Positions 12,176-24,600 of a stretch of DNA of 64,000 nt are shown piece by piece. The notes beneath the pieces were generated by a model, which did not search any database, was not told the origin of the DNA, and saw only the letters and a list, made by a program, of their open reading frames with translations. Positions within the stretch are counted from its first letter, which is position 1. Each line of letters starts with the position of its first letter. This DNA comes from Gordionus sp. m RMFG-2023 (lineage: Eukaryota; Nematomorpha; Gordioida; Chordodea; Parachordodidae), in assembly GCF_954871325.1 (NCBI RefSeq), contig NC_088776.1:3479985-3543984 (forward strand), in the 5' to 3' direction. Position numbers and translations under genes: made by a program.

Positions 12176-12491
12176 CCGCGTGTAAATTTTACTATAACTT
12201 TTCTTTATAAAAAAAATTTGTTACAATACACCAAATATAATATTAAAGCAAATCACGATGACGCAAAAAAAAATATCAAAATAAAAATAATACTTTCTTT
12301 GTTCTGCGTATTGTATATCAAAAAAAAATGCCAGTGAAAAAATAAAACGAATGTACAAAATTTATGTGGCTTTGAAAATATATTTTTTTATCAAAAAAAA
12401 ATTGTCCTATTTTTAATGCGTGATTCGAACAAATACATCCACCGGGAAAAGGAGAAAGTAAATTAGAAAAAAAAATAATAAAATTCTTTTT

Positions 12492-12599
12492 TTATTGTAT
12501 CAAGGTAGCCAGCTTTTTCAAATTTAAAAGAATCGTGACTTGCTGTTGTATGAGCATCTTGTCGGATTTGTTTGCCTTCATTTCTCTAATCCGGTTACC
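12492..12599 (-). CDS. MARS1: MARS1 last exon: WHEP domain
   Basis: Thirty-five codons plus [17 protein letters not shown] aligns with the human WHEP helix GNIVRELKAQKADK, followed by LLNLKKL (human LLDLKKQL). The protein ends right after the domain, without the human lysine-rich tail. WHEP domains bind RNA or partner proteins in several metazoan synthetases. Confidence 0.9.
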   Translation of the reverse strand, partial: GNRIREMKANKSDKMLIQQQVTILLNLKKLATLIQ

Positions 12600-15500
12600 C
12601 TTGAAATGATAAAACATTTTAAAAAAATTTCCTTTTTTCGTTGAAATGTAATTTTTTAAAATTATGATATATCGTATAGGCAATTCGTGTAAATTAAGAA
12701 CCCTTGCGCTAATCTATCCGGCACGCTTATTTTATTCTAAATATTAAATAATATTTTAAACTTGTTTAGTGATACATATATTTATCGCGTCTGCTGTTAA
12801 ATTAGGGGTGTTTAACGATTCGTTAAAACTGCTGCATTCTACCGAAAGGCTAGCTAGGAGAGAAACGATCTATTTTTTTTTAAAAAAAATATATTAAAAC
12901 AAAAAAGTTTTTTAAATGCCGAGCTTAGTGAAGTCGCTCGAATAAGTCTATTTTTTTTAACCACAATTATCTCACTCCTAACTTTATTTATCTTACTCAA
13001 GTTCTTAATTACGCTTAATAAATTCCAAATACACAATTTAATAATTTTTTTTAAATTTTTATTTCAATTTTTTTTTCTCTTTCTTGTAAGTCAAATTAAT
13101 TATAATATCCGTAAGTCAGAATATATAAAAAAAATGATGAATATTTTTACATCCTCGAAAAAAAAAATCTATTTCCCAAAATAATCATATTATTTTCCCC
13201 ACCAATCAACAATATAAAGAGAATATCTATTATAAATTACAATATTTTTTTTTATAAAAAAAAAAAACCTGATCATCTTTGGAAAGATTAAGCTTCGGCG
13301 TTTTTGATTCGCGTTTATCGCCGCCAGTATGAATAGGTCCGGCAAACTGTTTTTTCAGCGCTAAAATCTTCTCCAGCTCCAGCTTTTCGAATAACGGTGT
13401 AGGCTTTTTTTGAAAAAAAAAATACCTGTAGTTAATGTTTTTAATCAACTAACTTTGGCCAATTCAATATGGATTAGCCAAGCTATTAGTCTTAAAAAAT
13501 TGACTGGCTCCTCATTCACAGTTAGCGCAAATTAGCGGCAAAAAAAAGAGAAATAATACCTCATATTTTGCATAATTCGCGGCGATTTTGCGCTAATCGA
13601 GAGTGAAGGTTTAACACCATAACTAGACTGGCGATTCATTCATTTAAAAATAAGTATTTAAACAAAATCAGCTGGTGGTGCGCCATTATAATAAAGTATT
13701 TGCACTAAAATATTTTGTTTTTTTTAGAAATAAAGAAAAATTATTTTTAAAAAAACCCAAAAAGGGGGTGTCACCAATTAATTTTATTCAGCGATGAAAA
13801 CGCATTTTAATTAATAAAGTTCTAGATATATATATGATTGGGTGGGCGTCAGCTTAAAGATTGGAGACAAGTTTTTCTTTAGGATGAATAAAAACGAGTA
13901 ATTAAGAAGGGGTAATGGGCTAGGTATAGATTTTAGAGGGTTTGTCTCCATTGAATTTTCTGTCATGCAGATGATGGCCATCTACACTTTTATGGAAAAA
14001 AATATTCAAATCCTTATAGAAATTCAATGCTTCCAAATCGTGCTTTCTATCCGATTATAGGCATGACTATATTCTATTTTTTTTAAAAAACCCTTAATTT
14101 AACATAAATTAACTCCTAAACATGGTGTTAAAACAGCTCCATTTTTTTAAAAACGGCTAAACCAATATTTTACTCAAAAAAAAATTACGCAAGCCTGGTG
14201 GAGTGGAGATTTTGCTAATAGATGACAGATAGTAAAAGAATTAGTTATACACTGGGAACAGTCTAAAAGGTTTATTAATTTTCTCCCAACTTATTACTTT
14301 AAATATAACGTGATCAGGCTTAACAGCCATCCCAAATGTTTCCGGCATGAGCTGATCTGACGGCATATCGATTTGGAGGAAAATGGAGGCACTCGTTTTC
14401 GGAATAAAAGGTCCGAGCAAAATGGCGAGCAGGTTGACTGTGTTAACGCATAATGATATAACGTTGCAGCATTTTTCCCTTGATAATGATGATTAAAAAG
14501 GATAATTATCAGAAAAAATGGCGTTTAATGTTGAAAAAAAAGAAGAAGAAACTTTAAAAAATTGGCCTTTTATCTTAGTTTTTTTAAAATATTATAAGTG
14601 TTATGATTGGCAATTAAGTTCATGACTTGATTTTGGTCAGCATTAGAATTAATGCGTGATTAATTATATTTTATGGAGATTATAGACAATTTGTTTTTTA
14701 ATAGCTATACAGGGTATATTATTTTTATCCCTATTTTTGAATAAAGTATTTTATCATGAATGTCTAAGCTTAAGGAATTCCAAGATAGTTTTGATAAAAA
14801 ATTAACTGAACTGAAGTGTGGACGGAACTAAGACATATAACCATCGGTGACTTAAATAATCAACGCAAGGAATTTTTAAAGAATTGTTTATGTATTTATC
14901 GTAAAAAAGGACATGTTACCCCTGTGATATATCACTTAAACCCCAAAACAATCAATATTCAAATAAGTAAAGGTGCTTAATACAGCACCAGAAATATAGT
15001 AAATTCAGGAGAAAAATTTTTTTTAAAAAGTATATGATATACTTGTCCGTGACTTCTAAACTTTTGTTCAGCACCCAAGGCTTATTTTCTTGTATGTATT
15101 GATTTCCAAAATGTGATATTTCTAAAATGGTGTAAAGAGCCTCTCTGATCCTTAAAACAAAATTTGTATATATATATATATATATTTAAAAACTTGACAT
15201 GGTTCATGTAATTCAGATAACGTTTTAGCGTAGAGTTTACGTTTTGAATGAAACCGATATCGCAAGGAGTAGTAGACGTCACGTAAAAAGGTGGAATTTT
15301 TCCGGAATAAAATTGGATAACGAGTGATAAACTCCTGTTTTAACGATATTTCCATATTTTTTTTTATAAAGTAATATTTAAGGCTGTGTCCAAAATAATT
15401 TTTTTTAAAAAAAAATTAGAAAAAGTTTGAAAGCTTTCCCCAAATTTTAATTTGAAGTCGTACGTTTTTTTGAAATTTTTCTAGAATTATGTTTTGGGCA

Positions 15501-18500
15501 CATTTTTATATTTAAAATGTCTTATTTATTTATTTATTTTTCACTTAAAGTTTCGAAAGTTTGTGGACTTAATATTTTCCCTTTTATGGGATATTACCAA
15601 TGACATATAATAATACCTAGACTTATGCATTCATGATAATGCATTTGAAAGCGTCATTGAAGTGCAAATCAGCTGTACCCGCCATTTTGGTAAACCATAT
15701 AGCGATTATTCTCATGTTAAAAACTACTATTAAATTGATAACTCGCTTCCTTATTATCTCGATGATCAGGCTATTCTTTAATAAAGTTTGCCTCAGACAT
15801 TGGAATAAATTGGCATCTCGTTTAAAAAAATTTTTAAATAATGATATGGGTAATCAAAATGGCAGTCCCAGCTGTTTTCATTGATGTACAATTTTAGTGA
15901 ATACATCGACAGTCTAGGTATTATTAAATGTCATTGGATATTACACAAATATCAGTACTGGCAACTAATTAACAACACTAATAAGAAATCTATGCAAAAT
16001 GCAATTTTTTTCTAAAAAATTTAGTCCCCAAACCCGAAGATGACTCACCCCACATTCATAGTTTACGCGAATTAACATTGTTTCATATGTTTCGTATACT
16101 TCGCCATGAATTTAACTGTGAACCTAGGTTAAGGGCTGATTTGTGTGGGGACCACGACAAAATTTAGATAAAAAAATGGAAGTTAGAAATATAATCAAAC
16201 AAAAGTAAGGCTGTTTTTGTTTTTGTTTACAGAATTAATAATTTTATAAATTAATTACCTATTGACGAAGTTCCCGAGATTATTTAAAAGCTCGCCATTG
16301 TTCTTGTTTAAAAGATCGTTCCAGCTAAAGTTAGAGTCCTAATGAATATTAATTTTAAAAAAATTATATTGTTTCTAGCGGATCAAACTGGTCGAACTTT
16401 CTTAGGAATGCAGTCCGGTCGGGTTTAACTAGGCAATAAAATATCGGCAAAACAAAAGCGGGTTAGAGAATAGAGTTAAGTTAATTCGGTCCACTGCTGG
16501 GGGGAGGAAGAGATAAAGATATTTTATGTTTGGAAAAGATTGGAGGTCGTCCTAGCTCTTTTTATGTTGCAACTTTTTTTTCGATAATTTTTTAATGCGG
16601 CGGGAAAAGCTACATTATTCTAATATCAGCTGATTTAAAAAAAAATTGTGGTGTGATCAATATTTCGAACTTTTTTTTTGTCTAAAATTGGTTTAAAGAA
16701 GTGCCTTTTTGTATTGTTTAATCTAAAATGGATAAAATTATTAAATATTGTGTTGGACAACTTTTTTTAAACATCCTGCTCAGTCATGCCGATCTAACAC
16801 CGAATTTTGTTTACGCAGCTTCCTCCTTATATTACATTTTTCATTTTTCTCATAACATATTCCTTTGACTTAAATTATCGTTCCAAGAGGAACGAAAAAA
16901 AAAGGTGTTTTAAAGACAACCTGCGTTTCTGGTCTAATGGAAAGAAGGTAGAATCGCCAAATATCACTGGGAATGCCGGTCTCTTTTACCTGGTCCCCGA
17001 ATATGCCTACCCCGCGACTCTTGCTAAATTTTTCGTCCTCGTAATTTAGGTATTCTGGAAGAAAGAAAAAAAAATGAAAAGGGTAAATTAATGGTTTTAA
17101 AATTATGAAAATGTCAGGCTTAAAATAAAGATATTAGGGCAGGAGCTAGTGTTGTTAAAGGGCTCGTTTTGAGCGGATTTTTTAAAAACGGCTGACTCAA
17201 TATTTTAGCCAGAAAAATATTGACTAAGCCTCCGGACGCGCTAATTGGACCTTTGTGCCAAAATTTTCGGGCTTGCGTAACATTATTCTGGATAAAACAT
17301 GGAGTTAGCCGTTTTTAAAAATCGGTTCGAATCGAGCCGGTTAACAAAACTAAACCTCCCATGGAAAAGGAGGTAGGCCCTCTTAATCAACAAACATGGT
17401 AACTATTTTATAAATTTTCAATTATTGGGAGAGGAAGGGGGGGGGGGGTAAAGAGATTTAGGATTGCACTGGGCATAAAATAGGAAAGAAAAAAATATAA
17501 TTCGGATGAGTGACAATTTTCTGAACTAAACCTTAAATGATTGACAACAAAATTCTGAAATTAAAAAAAAAAAAATTGATTTTAAACGAAGTTCACAAAA
17601 ATAATATATTATTGCGTTAAATATCAAACCTGTAGCTATAAGGTGATTAACTAAGGTGTAATTTTCGCCTGTGCCCAATAAGCAACAAGGAAATATTACC
17701 GAATGAAAAGGAACGTTATCTTTGGCCATGAAATTGTATAAGGTCACCTTTTTTTAAAATATTCAATCAAGGATGTAGAATAAACACTTCCGGAAATGGA
17801 ACTTAGAAAAAAATAATGGAACGCGAACAAAACGGAAGGGATGATCATGAAAACGTTTAGCGCGGAACGGTTCCGAGACGTTACGAAAAACAATAATGTT
17901 TGGGAGCAAGTTATAAATATAATATAATTTGTTCGCACATAACGAAATATTATTATTCATTATTTATTTAGTATAATTATATGATTTAAGATTATAAATA
18001 CTTTCTTCTTTTTTTTTAAAAACAAAAAAATAATTTTAAACTGTTTATGGAATTGAATGTTAGATAACAAAAAATTTAAATTTCGAGATAATAATTTTTG
18101 TTACCAAAATAGTGTTGAAATGTGTTTTTTTTTCAAACCACACTCAAATATATATTAACATTTACCGCGTGGATATAAATGTGAATTTTTTTGAGATGGA
18201 TGTCTTGATTAATACTCTAGGTTGTAAAAATTGAGCTATGTTATAATAAAGTTTAATGAACAAAAATTGAACATACTTTAGTCAATTTCATATAACTTTA
18301 AAAAAAATTCTTTTGGTTTGCTTAGAAGTTTAGGAAATAAAACTGCAAAATCTCCTTCTTCAGCTTTCTTACTGTTTAGATAATTTTTTTCCCCGTTTTT
18401 TTTAACATAATAATTGTATAAATATAATAATTTTAAGGTAGAAGATACCATTTTGTAAAATTAAAAATAATAATAAATCGCAGACGATTTTTATATTATG

Positions 18501-21500
18501 AACGCAATTACGTATACGATAGCGAACGGTGTTTTCTTGCTACAAATAGCTTCACATTTTTTTTACGCTTTGAATTTAAAAATTTTCTAACAAAGAAAAT
18601 AAAACCTCTTCTGGATTCTTCCACCATTGTTCCCAATCGTCTGTATAATCGGCTGTAATCGATAAGTAACCAATAGGAGCGTCGTACCAAACGTAAAATA
18701 CCTTATTTTATATATTTTAAAAAAAAAATGGTTAATGACGGTGGTGAGAATGCTCCCTTTTGACATTTAAATTTTATTTCACAAATACATGTATAACATG
18801 TGTGAATTAATATTAATTTTTTAAAAATAACTGGGGAGAAAAAAAATCATCCATCCAAAGATCGTACTTTTTTAAACTTTGCGTACGCTATATAGTGCCA
18901 ATAATATAATATTAATATATCATAGATTGGTGATTCATTCGTTTAAATGAGGAGTCAGCTATAGCGGCATATTGTAGTTTGAAAAATTGCCACCTTAGAC
19001 TTCAACTAACCGGTATTTTTAGAACCGATGGAAAACGTCCTAATGGAATGTCCTTAATTCCTTGGTCAAGGGATCAGTTCCTGGTCTGGAACTTCATCTG
19101 CATAGACCAAAATGCATAACCATAACGTCGATGCCTTCGCCCTCGCAGAAACCCGCAAAGGGTCGGGCCTTATTATTTAAAATTAAATTTTTCTATATTT
19201 AAATAAATTCGGGTCGGGTCGGGTCGGGCGGTTCATTAATTTTTATTTCGGGTGGGGCTTTTCGGGACAAATAAAAAGTAAATTCTTCCGGACCTCAGAC
19301 CGGGCCGGATGTGAAAAATTAGTCCCGATGTGGATCACTAGGATAAACCAGTATATGTTTTCATTTTCCATTGAGAATGAAGGTTCTATTTTACTAGAAA
19401 GTACTTGATGAATCTTCAGTCGAGGTTATGATCACTCGATTATTTTCCTTAGTTATTTAGTCATATTTATTAACTAATTATTAGAGTGTAATTGATTTGT
19501 ATGCAAATTGATGGCACGGCAATATATGAAAATATATTATCCAATTTGTAGATGATCAGAAAATTTTAAGAGAATTATATTTTGCTAAACTAGTATAATT
19601 CTTGCATCTCAATTTTGATAAATATGGGGATCATTCAAAATTTGAGTTTTAACAAGCAATTTTTATTCACATTTTAACAGTTTACAAATATGAATGTTTT
19701 AAAAAAATTATTATGATGATCGAGAGAAATGGCGCTAACAGCTGATTTCAATGTATGTGCAATATGAATGAATCCCCAATCTATGGTACATTATCATTGT
19801 AACAGTGCGCACAAATATTGAGCGTTTCAAAAGCGCTTTGCGAAAGCTAATATTGCATTTGAAATGGCATCGTATCATGTATAATGTTGCTATAGCATAA
19901 GTATCTGCATCTAGATACTACTTTTATATGTATCTTTCATAAAAAAAATACGATTTAGAGGGACGATACCAATTAAAATGACTCAAAAGTTAACAGCAAA
20001 ATTGACTAGAACTCATAAGATAGTATTCCAAACATGATAAAATAATATTTCCGAAAAAAAAATTCTAATTTTTAAATTTTAAAAAATGCGCCCAAAAATT
20101 GATTTAATGCCACAATAGATCCTAAAGGAAGGGGATGCCAGCGTTGCCCGTTCCGCCCCCGGCTTGCCGGAAAAAACACATTGACGCTAACACACACATA
20201 TATATATCATAATTTTTTATATCCATACATGATTTAATATTAGATTTTTTGGGCACCCCCTTAGATGATATAAATATTGATATAAAGTTTTGAGACACAC
20301 CAAATTTTTGAATAATTTTTTTTCTTAAAATAAGTTTCGTAATTTTAATATATTTTAATGATTAAACCAATATAAAGTTTTCATTTCATTAAATATATAA
20401 CAATCACTCTGCCATCAAGTACACCGGTAGAAAGAGTTTAGTGTGAACTAAAAATTTCTTTTATAGATAAACTGATAAAAATTTAAGAGAACGTTTTATC
20501 ATTAAAATTTAACAAGTATATTTATAATCATTTAATTTTGTATTTAATATATGGAAAATTAAAATCTAACAGTCATCATTTTAATTATATATATTTGTTT
20601 ATAGATGTGATATCAGCTCAATATATATTTTAACTCATTTCAAATTTTGAATTTTAACAATCGAATCCTAAATAAAGCATTACGCGCATCTTTATGAGTA
20701 TAGGAAAAAATTAATTCTGTATCTAAACCTTTTTGGCAGATGTATCTGTATATAGATCCATTTTAAAAGTATCTCTAACGACACTGATAATTAATTCTAA
20801 AATAAAATGGCCACTTCAATTTAATACAACAAAGGATGGGTTAGCGTATTTTATTATTAGAAAAACGACCAAACGCCTCAATTTGTAATTACTATTAATT
20901 TTTTTAAAGTTTTTGTTGGACGACTCCATTAAAAAAAATAGGTTAGAACCTGAACGTTATCTAGTAAAATGATATTGCTAGTCATTGCACAACCCAAAAT
21001 AATCGGACCATCCATCCTCTGTCCTCTCCATTTCCCTCTTTAATCTTATTTTTGACTTTTTAAAACCCAAACATCGATATTCAAAAAAAAAATTCGAATC
21101 ACTTTATCTTCGAATCCCTTGAGGGGTACCGGAGTCCCCCATATCAGGTCGCGAGTTATGCATCTAGGTTTGAGACCGGTCTTAAGCCAGGCCTTGGTTA
21201 TAACGGTAGCGGTCGTAGTCCAATCGTGATCCTTTGAACTTTCTACGTTGCTAGCGAACCAGGTATTAACTTTGTATTCTAGCTGGAAAAAAAAGGCGCA
21301 AAAAAATATATATAAATAACTTTTTTTCAAGCAGGACTCAAAATCTTCGATTTTTAATCATTGAATATCTTGAGTATCTACACGCAAGATTTATGATCAA
21401 TTTTTGCTCAAAATTCAAAAAATAATTAACAACAGAATGAAATCTTTAGTGATTTTTATTTATAAAAAGATTTTGCTCATGCCTAAAACTTTAATATTTG

Positions 21501-21502
21501 GA

Positions 21503-21541
<39 letters not shown>

Positions 21542-21545
21542 TATT

Positions 21546-21641
<96 letters not shown>

Positions 21642-24600
21642 TAGTAAGAAGATGAAGAAAAAAAACCTTAAAAAATTAGTGATCACCAATTTTGATGGCG
21701 ATTAAGTTATGTGTATTTAAGTTGAACTTCTTACTTTCTCATACTAATCAAAAAGAGAAAAAAATATATATTGATAAGAGCAATATTTATGTGTAGTCTA
21801 TAATCACTAACTCTTAGTTTATTATAAACAAAACAAAAAAATTATATACATGTCGTAACACTTTATCGACAAAAATATCCACAAGGATAAAAAGAAATTG
21901 TACAAAAACCAATGATGTTATAATATACTATACTAGATTAGCGATTCATTCCTAAAAGTGCATTTTAAAGGTGGTCCATACATAAGAGTCAGCTGTAGCG
22001 CCATTTTGTGCTTTGCGCGTCGATTAAATGACATTAATGTGCATTCGTATATTGATAAGTAAAGATGATTAGTCGGAGTGCAAACCACAAAATGGCGCTA
22101 CAGCTGACTCCTATGTATGGGAATTTTTAATCAATGAATCGCTGGTAGTATATATACATCATAGACATAAATACCACAATTTTTGAAAAAATTATAAATA
22201 GTAAAAAAAATTAATGAAATTCATGGGGTAGGCTCTCTAAGCGGTAGCTCTAATCAAAAACGAATAATACATTATTCGCATTCTATTCGCGTCATTCAAA
22301 TTGAATAACCGTCTATTTGTATTAGAACAAAATGAATAATTTGCTATCCGTATTCGTTGAAGCCTATTCGAAAACGAATAATACATTATTCGCATTCTTT
22401 CGCGTCAATCAAATCGAGTAACCGTCTATTTGTATTCGAACAGAAAGAATAATTCGCTATCCGTATCAGTTAAACTATTCGATTATTGAATAGAGCTTGC
22501 TATGATGGAATAAAATTCCAGGCAAAATCGTGCCTTTTCTAATTTAAAAAATGAGAGGGCTATTAAATGATAATGCGTAGCCCTGAATTTTACTAAACCA
22601 GTGTGACATAATATGTATAATTGTCAGAGATATCCGATCCGGACCATAACTGGACAAGAAAATAAAATCCGGGCCGATCTTAAAAATAAAATTGAGACCG
22701 TGCAGGGGTGATTAACAATTTTAAAAAATATTAGAAGGGGCCATATTTTTATAACTCCAATCCGATTTGGATAAAAACCCGATCCGATCCGATGTTATTT
22801 AGAAATCCGATCCGATATTTAATCTTACCTTTTGGTTATTTTATGATTGTATATATATATATATATATTCATATATATTTTTTTTTTCCTAATGAAAGGA
22901 AGCTATAAAATACAATTTATTTGATGTTAATGTTTATTCGTTGTTGTATTATCTGCGACAAGAAAGGGATTTTAAAAATATCTAAACGAGTCACATTTAG
23001 ATTAGGGTTGTTAAGCGGCTCACCTCAAAATATTGGGCCAAATTGGTAAATTACTCGAGCTTATTCGATTTTGCTAACGATGGTCAGAAAGGTTTGGACC
23101 TTTATTGGCGAAATTTCGAGGCTTAGGTGATAATATTTTAGCAAAAATTTTGATTTCGCCCTTTCAAAAAAAAATCGGGCTAAATGGGACTGTTTAAGAT
23201 AACACTGTATTAACCTCATCAATGACATATAAAAATACCTAGACCGACGCATTCATTAAAAGTGTACATCAATGAAAAACAGCTGGGGACGTCATTTTGG
23301 TTACCCGTATCATTATTAAAAATTTTAAACGGGAGGCCAATTTATTCCTGTCTGACAACGCAAACTTTATTAAAGAATTGCCTGATCATCGAGATAGTAA
23401 GGAAGCGAGTTATCAATTTAATAGCAGTTTTTTAACATGAGAATGATGACTATACGAGTTACCAAAATGGCGGGTCCAGCTGATTCGCATTCAACGACGC
23501 TTTCGAATGCATCGTCAGTCTAGGTATTATTTATGTGTCATGGATTAACCTATAAGCATGGCAAATATTTTCGTTAGGTCCGTTTCCAGACAGAACGTTT
23601 TGTAAGCGGTTTTTGGGGTTAAGCGGCAATTAATTTTATATAACATATAATTATTTTTAAATCGCGTTTTGAAAATGTGGGTCCGTAAAATTGCTGGTAA
23701 CATTACCCCAAAAACCGCTTTGAAAATAACGTTCTGTCCGGAAATGGTCTTAGTTGGTTTTTTTTAAAACGATGGGCGGGGTTAAAAAAAAAATTCAAAA
23801 GAATGGGCGGCTGTTTGGGTTTCAAAATTTGCCCATTTGTGGGTCTACTAAATTTATTTCTTTTTAGAAACATATTTGTCATTTATTTGTCAATATTCAT
23901 TTTAGCCGAAACACTTGAATAAATGAGGATGATTCAAATCTAGCATCGATTATTCAAACTTTCGGCAAATCCAGGAACAGGTGGGTAGAGGCCTTGCTCA
24001 TTATCGAGTTGGAAAGGCCGCATATCTTGCAAGAGGGATTTAAAAGATCGGAAGCGTTCATGAGTTTGCCGCACTTATCGCATTGATCTCCTCTGGCGTT
24101 ATCGTAGGAACAGAGTGGACATTTACCTTCTATGTAGCGGTCCGCTAAAAATCTTTAATTTATTTATTTTTTTTAAAAAAAAAGATTTAAAAAATTCCTT
24201 TTTCTTCTTTCTTTTTTTATCTTACTTGCATTTATTTATTTTGTTTCCCTTCTTTCTCCATTTGACCTCCGGATCATTCATGCCCCCCCCCCTCAACCCG
24301 TCCTCTAACCGGAAATATAAAAAAAAATTCAAATTTTTAAAAACATTTTAAAATTACCTTTGGCAATTTTTGCAGTATGTTTGATCGGTGGATTCGGTGA
24401 AAATGTAACCGTCGCTATTGAGCTTACGAAATATATCTTGGGCTATTCTAATCATTCATTCGTTATTTTGGGAAAAATGTACAATATATAAATATTATAA
24501 TATGATTGAAATTGCGAAGCAATGGAAAAATAAAAGGAAAAACAAAAAAAAGGAAGGATGTCGATACGATTGGAAGGAAGAAATTGATGATAAGGAGAAA

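Larger units (their letters stand above)
11827..12491. other. Convergent 3' interval between C2orf69 and MARS1
   Basis: 665 bp holding both 3' untranslated regions. A plus-strand AATAAA (12123-12128) and a minus-strand AATAAA (12175-12170) lie about 40 bp apart, so the two transcripts probably meet or overlap here. Confidence 0.6.

Noticed and set aside
16807-17049. Plus-strand 80-residue frame
   Set aside because: Antisense shadow of the MARS1 KFSKS exon.
21404-21689. Frames rich in FFLS or KKER on both strands
   Set aside because: Translations of the (CTTT)n microsatellite.
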